Below are positions 5,928-13,929 of a DNA stretch of 19,286 nt, piece by piece (within the stretch, counting starts at the first letter, position 1; each line of letters opens with the position of its first letter). Origin of the DNA: Actinomycetes bacterium (GTDB lineage: Bacteria; Actinomycetota; Acidimicrobiia; Acidimicrobiales; RAAP-2); NCBI GenBank assembly GCA_021841725.1, contig JAKCEC010000006.1:1-19286 (forward strand), written 5' to 3'. Under the pieces are notes generated by a model, which saw only the letters and a list, made by a program, of their open reading frames with translations, was not told where the DNA came from and did no database searches. The position numbers were made by a program, and so were the translations under genes.

Positions 5928-7133
5928 ATGACCGATAACGCATTGCGCAAACCCAAGGCGTCCGCGAAGACCAGTGGCGCGAAGAAGGTGGCGGCCCCCG
6001 TGACGGCCCCGCGATCGACGCCGGCGAAGAAGACTACGGCGAGGCCGGCGACGGCGACCGCCCCGTCGAAGGCCCGCGCCACCAAGAAGGCGCCGGCGAA
6101 GAAGGTCGACACCGCTCAATTGGTGTCGTTCTACCGCGACATGATGCTGATCCGTCGTTTCGAGGAGCGCGCCGCACGCGCCTACACCGAGGCGCTCATC
6201 GGTGGCTACTGTCACCTCAATCTCGGCGAGGAGGCCGCCGTGGTGGGACTGATGTCCGCCCTCCGTGACACGGACTACCTCTTCACGAACTACCGCGAAC
6301 ACGGCTACGCGATTATGCGCGGCATCGATCCCAACCGCGCGATGGCCGAACTCTACGGCCGCGTCGACGGCGTTTCCAAGGGCTGGGGTGGTTCGATGCA
6401 CATGTTCGACATGACCCATCGGCTCCTCGGGGGCTACGGCATCGTCGGCGGCCAACTCCCCCTCGCGACCGGCGCGGCCCTCGCCATCCAGTACCGGGGA
6501 CTCGACGAGGTCGTCATGTGCACGATGGGTGACGGGACCGCCAACATCGGCGCGTTCCACGAGTCCCTCAACATCGCCGCCCTCTGGAACCTGCCGGTCG
6601 TCTTCGTCGTCATCAACAACGGCCTGGGGATGGGCACGACGGTGGCCAAGGCGTCGGCCGAACCCGAGATCTACAAGCGCGCCAGCGCCTACGCCATGGC
6701 CGCTGAACGCGTGGACGGCCTCGACCCCGTCGCGGTGTTCGACGCGGCGCAGCGTGCGCTCACCTCCGCGCGGTCCGGCAAGCCCTTCCTCCTCGAGGTG
6801 ATGTGCGAGCGTCTCCGTGGTCACTCGGTGGTCGACCCCGCCAAGTACCGGTCAGCGGAGGAGGTAGCGCAACTCGCCAAATTCGATCCCGTACCAGCCC
6901 TAGCGCATCGCCTCGTCCACGACAAGATTCTGACCAGCGCCCAGGTGCACAAGATTGACGAGGAGGAGACCGCGCGCGCCGATGCGGCGGACGCCTTCGC
7001 TCAGGCCAGTGCGCTCCCCGACGTGACCACGCTGTTCGATTACAACTACGCCACCCCCGTGGCCAACGATTCTCGTCGCCTTCCCGGAGACCCCCTCTTC
7101 GCGGTGGTCGCGCGTCCGGAGGTAGTGCGATGA
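5928..7133 (+). CDS. pdhA: Pyruvate (2-oxoacid) dehydrogenase E1 component, alpha subunit, with H1-like N-terminal tail
   Basis: The 401-residue E1-alpha pairs with E1-beta to decarboxylate pyruvate on thiamine diphosphate and hand the acetyl group to lipoyl-E2. The catalytic domain starts near residue 61: FYRDMMLIRRFEERAARAY, then NYREHGYAIMRG, VSKGWGGSMHMF and GGYGIVGGQLPLATG. The ThDP/Mg motif runs from GDG (201-203) to NN (230-231). A loop RLRGHSVVDPAKYRS follows, as in family members. Odd: residues 1-60 are a Lys/Ala/Pro/Thr-rich tail (12 Lys, 4 Arg, one acidic residue) with repeated PAKK/AKK motifs like histone H1. AAGGA lies 6 nt before ATG 5928. It is the first gene of an operon, with its stop overlapping pdhB by ATGA. 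Acetoin or branched-chain specificity cannot be excluded. Confidence 0.9.
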   Translation: MTDNALRKPKASAKTSGAKKVAAPVTAPRSTPAKKTTARPATATAPSKARATKKAPAKKVDTAQLVSFYRDMMLIRRFEERAARAYTEALIGGYCHLNLGEEAAVVGLMSALRDTDYLFTNYREHGYAIMRGIDPNRAMAELYGRVDGVSKGWGGSMHMFDMTHRLLGGYGIVGGQLPLATGAALAIQYRGLDEVVMCTMGDGTANIGAFHESLNIAALWNLPVVFVVINNGLGMGTTVAKASAEPEIYKRASAYAMAAERVDGLDPVAVFDAAQRALTSARSGKPFLLEVMCERLRGHSVVDPAKYRSAEEVAQLAKFDPVPALAHRLVHDKILTSAQVHKIDEEETARADAADAFAQASALPDVTTLFDYNYATPVANDSRRLPGDPLFAVVARPEVVR

Positions 7134-8149
7134 CGATGAAGACCTACCGCCAGGCGTTGCACGACACCCTGCGCGCCGAGATGCTCCGCGACGAGAACGT
7201 CTTCTTGATGGGCGAGGAGATCGGCGTGTTCGAAGGCTCCTACAAGATCACCGCCGGGCTCCTCGCCGAATTCGGTGACCAGCGGGTCAAGGACACTCCC
7301 ATCGCCGAGGAGGGATTCACCGGCGCGGCGATCGGCGCGGCCATGCTCGGACTGCGCCCCGTCGTGGAGATCATGACCATCAACTTCTCGCTCCTGGCCC
7401 TCGACCAGATTGTCAACCACGCCGCGAAGATCTACGGGATGTTCGGGGGCCAGGCCAAGGTCCCCCTCGTCATTCGCACCCCCGGTGGGGGCGGACAGCA
7501 GCTGGGCGCTACCCACAGCCAGAACATCGAGCTCTACTACGCGTTCGTCCCCGGGATGAAGGTCGTCGCGCCCTCGACACCGGCCGACGCCAAGGCGTTA
7601 TTGCTGGCCGCCATTCGCGACGACGACCCGGTCTTGTTCCTCGAGAACCTCGCCCTCTATAACACCAAGGGCGACGTCCCCGATGACGACACCCCGGCCG
7701 AGATCGGCAGGGCCAAGGTCTCGCGCGAGGGGCACGACCTCACCCTGATCGGGTACTCACGCATGGCCTATATCGCCAAGAACGTGGCCGACGCCCTCGC
7801 GGAATCCGAGGGCTTGGACATCGAGGTGATCGACCTGATGAGTCTGCGCCCACTGGACCGCGACACCTTGATCGCGTCGGTGAAGAAAACACACGCCGCG
7901 GTGGTGCTCGAAGACGACTGGTTGACCTACGGGATCGGCGCGGAGATTGCGGCGTCCATCTCCGACGGCGCCTTCGACTACCTCGACGCCCCCGTGCGGC
8001 GCGTGGCGATGGCCGAGGTGCCGATGCCCTATTCCAAGGTCCTCGAGTCGGCGGCGATGCCGACCAATGATGACGTGATTACCGCAATTTTTCAGACTCT
8101 CGAAGCCGTCGGACGACGATTGAAGAAGGTGGGTCAAAGCCATGATTGA
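7130..8149 (+). CDS. pdhB: Pyruvate (2-oxoacid) dehydrogenase E1 component, beta subunit
   Basis: The 339-residue E1-beta forms the alpha2beta2 E1 heterotetramer and completes the ThDP site. Family landmarks in order: TYRQALHDTLRAEM, FLMGEEIGVFEGSYKITAGL (the conserved ThDP Glu region), DTPIAEEGFTGAAIGAAMLGLRPVVEIM, IRTPGGGGQQLGATHSQ, APSTPADAK, and the C-terminal transketolase domain with IEVIDLMSLRPLD and VVLEDDW. Length is normal. The start overlaps the pdhA stop by 4 bp (ATGA) and has GGAGG (7118-7122) 7 nt upstream, implying translational coupling. Its own stop overlaps the E2 start by 8 bp. Confidence 0.95.
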   Translation: MTMKTYRQALHDTLRAEMLRDENVFLMGEEIGVFEGSYKITAGLLAEFGDQRVKDTPIAEEGFTGAAIGAAMLGLRPVVEIMTINFSLLALDQIVNHAAKIYGMFGGQAKVPLVIRTPGGGGQQLGATHSQNIELYYAFVPGMKVVAPSTPADAKALLLAAIRDDDPVLFLENLALYNTKGDVPDDDTPAEIGRAKVSREGHDLTLIGYSRMAYIAKNVADALAESEGLDIEVIDLMSLRPLDRDTLIASVKKTHAAVVLEDDWLTYGIGAEIAASISDGAFDYLDAPVRRVAMAEVPMPYSKVLESAAMPTNDDVITAIFQTLEAVGRRLKKVGQSHD

Positions 8150-9425
8150 AATCAAGATGCCCCGCTTGTCGGACACCATGGAGGAGGGCGCCATCGCGTC
8201 GTGGCACAAGCACCCCGGCGATCGAATCGAGATTGGCGACGTCCTCGTCGAGATCGAGACCGACAAAGCCACCATGGACTACGAGGCGTACGAGGCGGGC
8301 ACGTTGAGTCAGATCCTCGTGGACGAGGGGGCTACCGTCACCATCGGCACGCCCATCGCCGTTCTCGACAACGGTAAGGACACACCGGCGCCCGCCGCAC
8401 CCGCCACCGCCGTCGCACCGGCGCCGCCCGTGGTGGTCGCGCCGGCGCCCGCCGCGACGGTGGCGCTCACGCACGCCACGACGAGTCGCGCCCCGCTACC
8501 TCACCACAGTGGGAGTGACGGGCTCTTCGCCTCTCCCCTCGTGCGCAGGCTGGCGCGCGACCACGACCTCGACCTCAGTCACGTGCGCGGCTCGGGTCCG
8601 GGCGGACGCATCATCCGGGCGGACCTCGACGGTCTCCTCAGTGAACCCGCCGCCCCCGTGGTGACGCGCCACGTGGCGCGACCCGTCGTCGCCACCGGAC
8701 CCATCGTGGACGAGAAGAAGGCGTCACAAGAGGTGCCGGTGACCAAGACCCGCCGCATCATCGCGCGACGACTCAGCGACAGCGCCCAGTCGATCCCCCA
8801 CTTCTACGTGACGGCGGTGGCCGACGCGGAGACGTTGATGGCGATGCGCGCAGACCTCAACACCCTCGCCGACGCCCAGGGAGACCCGAAGATCAGCGTC
8901 AACGATCTGATCATTCGTGCCGTGGCGTTGGCGCTGCGCGAGCACCCCGACGTGAACGCCTCCTACGTGGGTGACGAGAGCGCCGTCATGCTGGTGCACA
9001 ACCGGGTCAACATCGGCGTGGCCGTCGCGTCCCAGCACGGGCTCGTCGTCCCGGTGATCATGGACGCGGACGCCAAGACCGTGGCGGAGCTGGGCGTCGA
9101 GGCCAAGGCCCTGGCGAATCAGGCCAACGGCAAGGGCCTCTCCCTCGAGCAGATGAGCGGGGGCACCTTCACTATCTCGAACCTCGGCATGTTCGGGGTC
9201 GAGGAATTCACCGCCATCATCAATCCCCCGGAGGGGGCGATCTTGGCGGTGGGGACGACGTCGCGAGAGCCGGTCGTCGTGGGTGACGACGTGGTGGCGC
9301 ACTATCGCGTGCGTTTCACCCTGTCCGCCGACCACCGCATCATCGACGGTGCGTTGGCGGCGCAGTTCCTGCGGACGCTGACCGCGTTGATCGAGCACCC
9401 CTGGAGGATCGTCGCGGCGCAGTAG
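8142..9425 (+). CDS. pdhC: Dihydrolipoamide acetyltransferase (E2) of 2-oxoacid dehydrogenase complex
   Basis: The 427-residue E2 core enzyme transfers the acyl group from its lipoyl arm to CoA. There is one lipoyl domain (residues 1-76; Lys42 in ETDKAT is the lipoylation site) and an Ala/Pro-rich flexible linker (about 80-120). The peripheral subunit-binding domain is at about 130-166 (FASPLVRRLARDHDLDLSHVRGSGPGGRI). The catalytic domain (about 197-427) has the DHRIIDG motif, with His398 and Asp402. Length and domain order fit a single-lipoyl bacterial E2. The start overlaps the pdhB end by 8 bp (ATG inside the last codons), so it is the third gene of the operon. E3 (lpd) is not adjacent and is presumably encoded elsewhere. 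Confidence 0.95.
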   Translation: MIEIKMPRLSDTMEEGAIASWHKHPGDRIEIGDVLVEIETDKATMDYEAYEAGTLSQILVDEGATVTIGTPIAVLDNGKDTPAPAAPATAVAPAPPVVVAPAPAATVALTHATTSRAPLPHHSGSDGLFASPLVRRLARDHDLDLSHVRGSGPGGRIIRADLDGLLSEPAAPVVTRHVARPVVATGPIVDEKKASQEVPVTKTRRIIARRLSDSAQSIPHFYVTAVADAETLMAMRADLNTLADAQGDPKISVNDLIIRAVALALREHPDVNASYVGDESAVMLVHNRVNIGVAVASQHGLVVPVIMDADAKTVAELGVEAKALANQANGKGLSLEQMSGGTFTISNLGMFGVEEFTAIINPPEGAILAVGTTSREPVVVGDDVVAHYRVRFTLSADHRIIDGALAAQFLRTLTALIEHPWRIVAAQ

Positions 9426-9461
9426 GGCGGTCCGACGGCGCCGTGACGATGGTCGCCCAAT

Positions 9462-9474
9462 GTGACTTTGTCAC
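9462..9474. promoter_or_regulatory. Short palindrome upstream of the SDR gene
   Basis: GTGAC-TTT-GTCAC is a perfect 5-bp inverted repeat 67 nt before the SDR start. It resembles a CRP/FNR-type half-site pair (TGTGA...TCAC) but the spacing is 5 bp, not 6. A weak -10 (TACGGT, 9499-9504) lies downstream. The functional claim is tentative. Confidence 0.3.
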
Positions 9475-9540
9475 CTGTCGATTCCTCGACCACCCCACTA
9501 CGGTGAGCCCCACGGGTGACACCAGCGCGGGAGGACGACC

Positions 9541-10302
9541 ATGACGACAGAATTCCAGGGCAAGACGGCCATCGTGACGGGCGCGGGCGCGGGCATCGGG
9601 CGCGCCACGGCCCTGCAGCTCGCGGCCCGGGGCGCACGCGTCGTCGTGGCCGATCTGCACGCCGCCACGGCCCGCGACACGGTGGCCACCATTGAGTCCG
9701 CCGGGGGCGCGGCGCTCGAAATAGTGGGCGACCTCAGCGACCCCGATGTCGTCAACCACCTGGTCACGACGACCCTAGAGGCCTACGGTACCATCGACAT
9801 CCTGATCAATAACGCGGGCATCATGGACGACATGAGTGGGCCCCACGAGGTCAGCGACGCGCTATGGGAGCGCGTCGTACGCGTGAACCTGACGGCGCCG
9901 TTCCTCTTGATGCGGGCGGTGGTGCCGCACATGCTCGCGCGCGGCCACGGGGCGATAGTGAACACCGCGTCCGAGGCGAGTCTGCGCGGGAGCGCGGCGG
10001 GTACCGCCTACACCGTGTCCAAGCACGGCGTCGTCGGCCTCACCGAGTCCGCCGCGGTCGTCTACCGCAACCAGGGGATCCGGGTCAACGCGGTCGCCCC
10101 CGGCGGAGTGAACACCAGTCTCGAGGTCAACTTGAACGCCGACGCCATGGGTCTCGCCGCGATTGGTGGCTACTCGGCCAACGTCGGTCGCATCGCCCAA
10201 CCCGAGGAGATAGCGGCGGCGATTGTATTCTTGGCCTCGGAGGCGGCGAGCAACATCACTGGCGTGATACTCCCCGTGGACGGTGGCTGGTCGGCGGTCT
10301 GA
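9541..10302 (+). CDS. Short-chain dehydrogenase/reductase (SDR, classical type)
   Basis: This 253-residue classical SDR is an NAD(P)-dependent oxidoreductase of alcohols, ketones or 3-oxoacyl substrates. Cofactor motif TGAGAGIG is at 13-20, Asp38 at the end of the second strand (VVVADLH) favours NAD(H), and NNAG is at 90-93. The catalytic tetrad reads Asn116, Ser144, Tyr157, Lys161 (YTVSK). The C-terminus ends in the usual ITGVILPVDGGWSAV. ATG 9541 has GGGAGGA (9529-9535) 5 nt upstream. A 115-bp gap separates it from pdhC, and it may have its own promoter. It converges on the hyc-like operon. The substrate is not predictable from sequence alone. Confidence 0.92.
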   Translation: MTTEFQGKTAIVTGAGAGIGRATALQLAARGARVVVADLHAATARDTVATIESAGGAALEIVGDLSDPDVVNHLVTTTLEAYGTIDILINNAGIMDDMSGPHEVSDALWERVVRVNLTAPFLLMRAVVPHMLARGHGAIVNTASEASLRGSAAGTAYTVSKHGVVGLTESAAVVYRNQGIRVNAVAPGGVNTSLEVNLNADAMGLAAIGGYSANVGRIAQPEEIAAAIVFLASEAASNITGVILPVDGGWSAV

Positions 10303-10303
10303 C

Positions 10304-10332
10304 GTCGCGCCGACGGGTGGCGCCGGCGCGAC
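10304..10332. terminator. Bidirectional hairpin between convergent SDR gene and hyc-like operon
   Basis: GTCGCGCC (10304-10311) and GGCGCGAC (10325-10332) form a perfect 8-bp stem with a 13-nt loop. It starts 2 nt after the SDR stop and ends 5 nt before the stop of the opposing operon. There is no T tract on either side, so it would be a GC-hairpin-only terminator or mRNA 3' end stabiliser. Confidence 0.45.
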
Positions 10333-10337
10333 CGCGG

Positions 10338-11816
10338 CTAGAGGTCGTTACCCGCGTAGGACAAGTTGAAACTCTTATTGGTTAAAGGGAAGTCGGGCAC
10401 GATCGTGTCGGTGAGGGCGACCGCCAGCGCCGGCCAATTGAAGAACGAGGGGTCGACGACGCGCACCCTCGTGAGCCGACCATCACGGTCGAGTTCGACG
10501 CGATGCGCGACAACGCCTCGCCACCCCTCCACGAGTCCGACCCCCGACCCCCTCGCGTCGCGCGGCGACGGCGGCGGCGATTCGGTTCTCGTCGCGTCGC
10601 GCACACGTGAGATCACGAGGTCGATTGAGGCGCGGAACTCCTCCACCCGTTGAGTGAAACGGGCCAATACGTCGCCCGCGGGCTGGGTCACCGGCGTAAA
10701 GTGGCCGGCCACGAGGGGGTGGTCGCGTCGGGCGTCGAACTCGAGTCCCGACGCACGCGCCACGGGACCGACGGTGCCCAGGGCCGCGGCGTCACTCCGG
10801 GCCAGCGTCGCCGTACCCTCGAACCGGTCAACGACGACCGAGTGCGACACCGCGAGTGACACCACGTCCTCGAACGCGTCGGCGATCTCGCGCATCGTCG
10901 CCTCGCTCGGCAGGGTGCGCACGCGCGTCGAGCCGACCCCCAGGGCGCCGCGAAGGAGCCGATGACCGGTGAGGGCTTCGTTCAGGCGTAACAGCTTCTC
11001 ACGCACCACCATCGCCCGTGCGTGCGCGACCGCGAAGCTCACGTCGTTGCACAGTGCGCCGACGTCATCGACGTGGTGGACGAGGCGCTCCATCTCCACC
11101 AGGAGCGAGCGCAGGTTGCGCGCCTCGGGTGACACGTCCAGACCCTGGGCCTCCTCGACCGCGAGACAGAAGGCCAGTGAGTGCGCCACCGCACTGTCCC
11201 CGGAGATGCGCTCGGCGATGGCGATGCCCGCCGCGGGTTCCTCCCCGTGAAACATGCGTTCCACCCCCCGATGCACGTACCACAGACGCGCGGTCATCTT
11301 GAGGATCGTCTCGCCGACCACCGAAAATCGGAAGTGGCCCGGTTCGATGAGACCCGCGTGGACCGGACCGACGGGTATCTCGTACACCCCCGTGCCCCTC
11401 ACTTCGACGAAGGGATACGACGTGGTCTCCGTGGGCGGCGCCGGCATGCGGTCCGCTCCCCGGCGCATCGGATACCACCCCTCGGGCCAGTGCTGGTGAC
11501 GCACCAGGGGGCGCAAGAAGGGGTGGCCCTCCGGTTCGACCCCGTAGCTGTCGCGCATCTCGCGTTCGAAGCGACTCGCGCTGAAGGACAGGCCGCTCAG
11601 GCTCGGTACCGTGGGGTGACCGGGGTCGAGGCGTAGCGTCAGTTCCACGCGCTCGTCGGGCGCACCGCTGGTGAACAGGTAGACGACGCGCAGCGCGTCG
11701 CCGTCGTCGTGTGCCGCCACCAGGGCCAGACGCCGCCCCTCGGCGAGGAGATCGGCGACGCGCCGACGAAGGCCCTCCGGCGAGACCTCCTCGCTCCTTC
11801 GCGTCGCCCCGATCAC
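10338..11816 (-). CDS. hycE: HycE/HyfG-like large subunit (NuoC-NuoD fusion) lacking NiFe ligands
   Basis: The 492-residue last gene of the operon has an N-terminal NuoC-like (30-kDa) domain at about 15-115 (SLSGLSFSASRFEREMRDSYGV, HPFLRPLV). A HycE/NuoD-like domain follows (VGPVHAGLIEPGHFRF, RGVERMF). Group 4 hydrogenases carry RxCGxC and DPCxxC here. This protein reads ERISGDSAVAHS (Ser205, Ser208) and DPSFFN (Ser457, Asn460), so all four NiFe cysteines are gone, as in complex I NuoD. There is no cleavable C-terminal extension; it ends NKSFNLSYAGNDL. It cannot be a conventional hydrogenase. The order matches M. tuberculosis Rv0087 (hycE). GTG 11816 is preferred to the open frame from 11864 because it overlaps the preceding stop (GTGA, 11813-11816) like other junctions in this operon. 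Confidence 0.88.
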   Translation of the reverse strand: MIGATRRSEEVSPEGLRRRVADLLAEGRRLALVAAHDDGDALRVVYLFTSGAPDERVELTLRLDPGHPTVPSLSGLSFSASRFEREMRDSYGVEPEGHPFLRPLVRHQHWPEGWYPMRRGADRMPAPPTETTSYPFVEVRGTGVYEIPVGPVHAGLIEPGHFRFSVVGETILKMTARLWYVHRGVERMFHGEEPAAGIAIAERISGDSAVAHSLAFCLAVEEAQGLDVSPEARNLRSLLVEMERLVHHVDDVGALCNDVSFAVAHARAMVVREKLLRLNEALTGHRLLRGALGVGSTRVRTLPSEATMREIADAFEDVVSLAVSHSVVVDRFEGTATLARSDAAALGTVGPVARASGLEFDARRDHPLVAGHFTPVTQPAGDVLARFTQRVEEFRASIDLVISRVRDATRTESPPPSPRDARGSGVGLVEGWRGVVAHRVELDRDGRLTRVRVVDPSFFNWPALAVALTDTIVPDFPLTNKSFNLSYAGNDL

Positions 11817-13273
11817 GGCATGACCCCGTGCGCGGCGTGCACCAATAGAGACTGCAGGGGCCACGACACGATACCGAGCGCTCCGCAGACCACCAGCGCG
11901 CCCACGAGCGGCAGGACCAAGGAGCGATCCGTCGCCGACGGGGGCGCGTCAGCGACGGCGCCACCGAAGAGCATCTGTCGCGCGTGGCGGCCCACGGCCG
12001 CGAAGATCACACTGACGCAGAGCAACGAGGCGGCGACCGCCCACCAGAGTCCCGCGTCCACTTCAGCCCGCGCCATCGTGAGCTCACTGACGAAGAGGCT
12101 GAAGGGCGGCAGCGCGATCAGGGAGAGGAGTCCGACCCCGAAAATGCCCGCCAGCGCGGGTCGCCGCGCCAACAACCCCGAAATCTGGGCTATCTCCGTG
12201 GTGCCCTCAAGGTGAGCGATCTCCCCCGCGGACAAGAACAGCACCGCCTTCGTGATTCCGTGGCCCAAGATATGCAAGAGCACCGCCGCGAGGGCCAGGG
12301 GACTCCCCACGGCGGCGGCGACGGCGAGTAGGCCCATGTGTTCGATACTCGAGTACGCCAGCATTCGTTTAAGGTCGCGCTGCGCGATCAGCATTACCGT
12401 CGCGAGCAACAGGGACGCCATCCCTACCACCAGGAGCAACGCCCGCGGAAACGTCGGGCCGAGCGCGGCGACCGCCACCGCCCGGAACCGCAGCAGCCCG
12501 TAGAAGGCGACCGACAACAAGACTCCCGACATCAGGGCCGACACCGGGGCCGGGGCCTGGCCGTGGGCGTCGGGGAGCCAACTGTGCATCGGGACCAGAC
12601 CGACCTTGGTACCGTAGCCCACCACCACCAGGGCGAAGGCCACGCGGGTGACGTTGGGGTCGAAATGAGGCGCGAGTGCCGTCAAAGTCGTCCAGTCGAG
12701 CGAGGAGCCGTGCGCCGTCGCGGGAACGTGCCGTTCCGCGAAGTAGACGAGTACCGTACCGAGGAACGCCAGCGCGATACCCACTGAACACAGGATGACG
12801 TACTTCCACGACGCCTCAAAGGCTCCGTCGGTCCGACGGTGACTGACCAGGAACGTCGTGGCGATGGTGGTTGCCTCGATGCACACCCAGAACACGCCGA
12901 GATTGGCGGTCACTACCGCGCCCAGCATGCAGACGATGAAGGCCTGCATCAAGACCACGTAGTGGCGCGCGTAGCGCGCGCTGATAATGCCGCCCGACAA
13001 CTCCTGGCGCATCGTGCGCGGGGTGAACAAGGTGGCCAGGAGTGACACGGCGCCGATTACCACCACCATGAACGCGCTCAGCGAATCCGCGCGCAGCGAA
13101 TGATGCAGCGCCCACTGGGGACCCGACGACGTCGCCACCCCCAAGGCGATTCCGAGGCCCAAGATCAGCGCGCACGAGCCGGCGCTGACCCAACCGACCC
13201 ACGCGCGCCACGAGAACGTGGCCGCCACCACGGTCATGGATACGGGAACCGCCAGGATCGCCAGGATCAGCAT
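11813..13273 (-). CDS. hycQ: HyfF/HycQ-like antiporter-type membrane subunit
   Basis: The 486-residue polytopic protein of the NuoL/M/N (Mrp antiporter-like) family has about 13-14 hydrophobic segments. It is one of two ion-translocating modules of the complex. Key channel residues are present: Glu133 in WVCIEATTIATTF (TM5 Glu), Lys223 in GYGTKVGLVPMHSWLPDAHGQAPAPVSALMSG (broken TM7 Lys) with His230, and a later HILGHGITKAVLFLSAGEI (TM12 Lys region). Proton or sodium transport is therefore plausible. It corresponds to Rv0086/HyfF. The ATG overlaps the upstream hycP stop by one base (TGATG), and its stop overlaps hycE (GTGA). It could be mistaken for NuoN, but gene order and length favour HyfF. 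Confidence 0.9.
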   Translation of the reverse strand: MLILAILAVPVSMTVVAATFSWRAWVGWVSAGSCALILGLGIALGVATSSGPQWALHHSLRADSLSAFMVVVIGAVSLLATLFTPRTMRQELSGGIISARYARHYVVLMQAFIVCMLGAVVTANLGVFWVCIEATTIATTFLVSHRRTDGAFEASWKYVILCSVGIALAFLGTVLVYFAERHVPATAHGSSLDWTTLTALAPHFDPNVTRVAFALVVVGYGTKVGLVPMHSWLPDAHGQAPAPVSALMSGVLLSVAFYGLLRFRAVAVAALGPTFPRALLLVVGMASLLLATVMLIAQRDLKRMLAYSSIEHMGLLAVAAAVGSPLALAAVLLHILGHGITKAVLFLSAGEIAHLEGTTEIAQISGLLARRPALAGIFGVGLLSLIALPPFSLFVSELTMARAEVDAGLWWAVAASLLCVSVIFAAVGRHARQMLFGGAVADAPPSATDRSLVLPLVGALVVCGALGIVSWPLQSLLVHAAHGVMP

Positions 13274-13929
13274 CAGTCGCGCAGCTCTCGCAACTCGGTG
13301 AGGGCGTCGATACGCGAATGGTGGCGCACCGAGGCCATCAAGAACTGCAACACCACCACGACCAGCATGACGTCGAGCGAGGAGCCCAGTTCTACGATCA
13401 GGGGCACGCCCGACGTCAACAAGAAGGTGACCAGGGCGATGCCGTTGTCCACCACGATCAGACCCACGATCTTGGACACGGCCCGACGGCGCGTGACCAA
13501 CATGAAGTACCCGACCAGCACCGTCGCGAGGCCGAGCGGCGCCAACCTGGTGGCGTCATCGGGTGACAGCGACGTGATGCGAGTGCCCACCACGTACGAC
13601 AGGACGATGAGTCCCGCCGCGAACACCAGGGACGCGGGCACGTTCACGAGGGGTCGCGATTCTCGCGAGCGCGGGTCCCACTTCGCGACCCGGCGCAGCA
13701 CCGTGGGCACGACCACGCCCTTGACCACTAACACCAGCGCACCCGTGACCAGGAGTGCGCGATCGTTCTCGTGCAGGGCGAGGTCGACGGCCACCGCGCA
13801 GAGTGCGACACCCTGCAGTCGCAGCATCGCGACGATCGAACTCACCGAGCGACGCCACAGGGTCATCACCGCCGACAACAGCACCGCCCCGGCGGCCAGT
13901 TCCAGTGTCGCGACGTAGGTGGAGGTCAC
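13273..13929 (-). CDS. hycP: HyfE/HycP-like membrane subunit
   Basis: The 218-residue membrane protein has about six to seven helices. It is HyfE-like, with its C-terminal part related to NuoK (VGLIVVDNGIALVTFLLTSGVPLIVELGSSLDVMLVVVVLQFLM). The acidic residues in VVDNGI and VELGSSLD are at NuoK-like buried positions. It matches Rv0085 (hycP) in place and size. The open frame extends upstream to 14130, but GTG 13929 is chosen: it overlaps the preceding stop as GTGA (13926-13929), and the first hydrophobic helix (LELAAGAVLLSAVM) starts right after it. No clear ribosome site, so translation is probably coupled. Confidence 0.85.
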   Translation of the reverse strand: MTSTYVATLELAAGAVLLSAVMTLWRRSVSSIVAMLRLQGVALCAVAVDLALHENDRALLVTGALVLVVKGVVVPTVLRRVAKWDPRSRESRPLVNVPASLVFAAGLIVLSYVVGTRITSLSPDDATRLAPLGLATVLVGYFMLVTRRRAVSKIVGLIVVDNGIALVTFLLTSGVPLIVELGSSLDVMLVVVVLQFLMASVRHHSRIDALTELRELRD

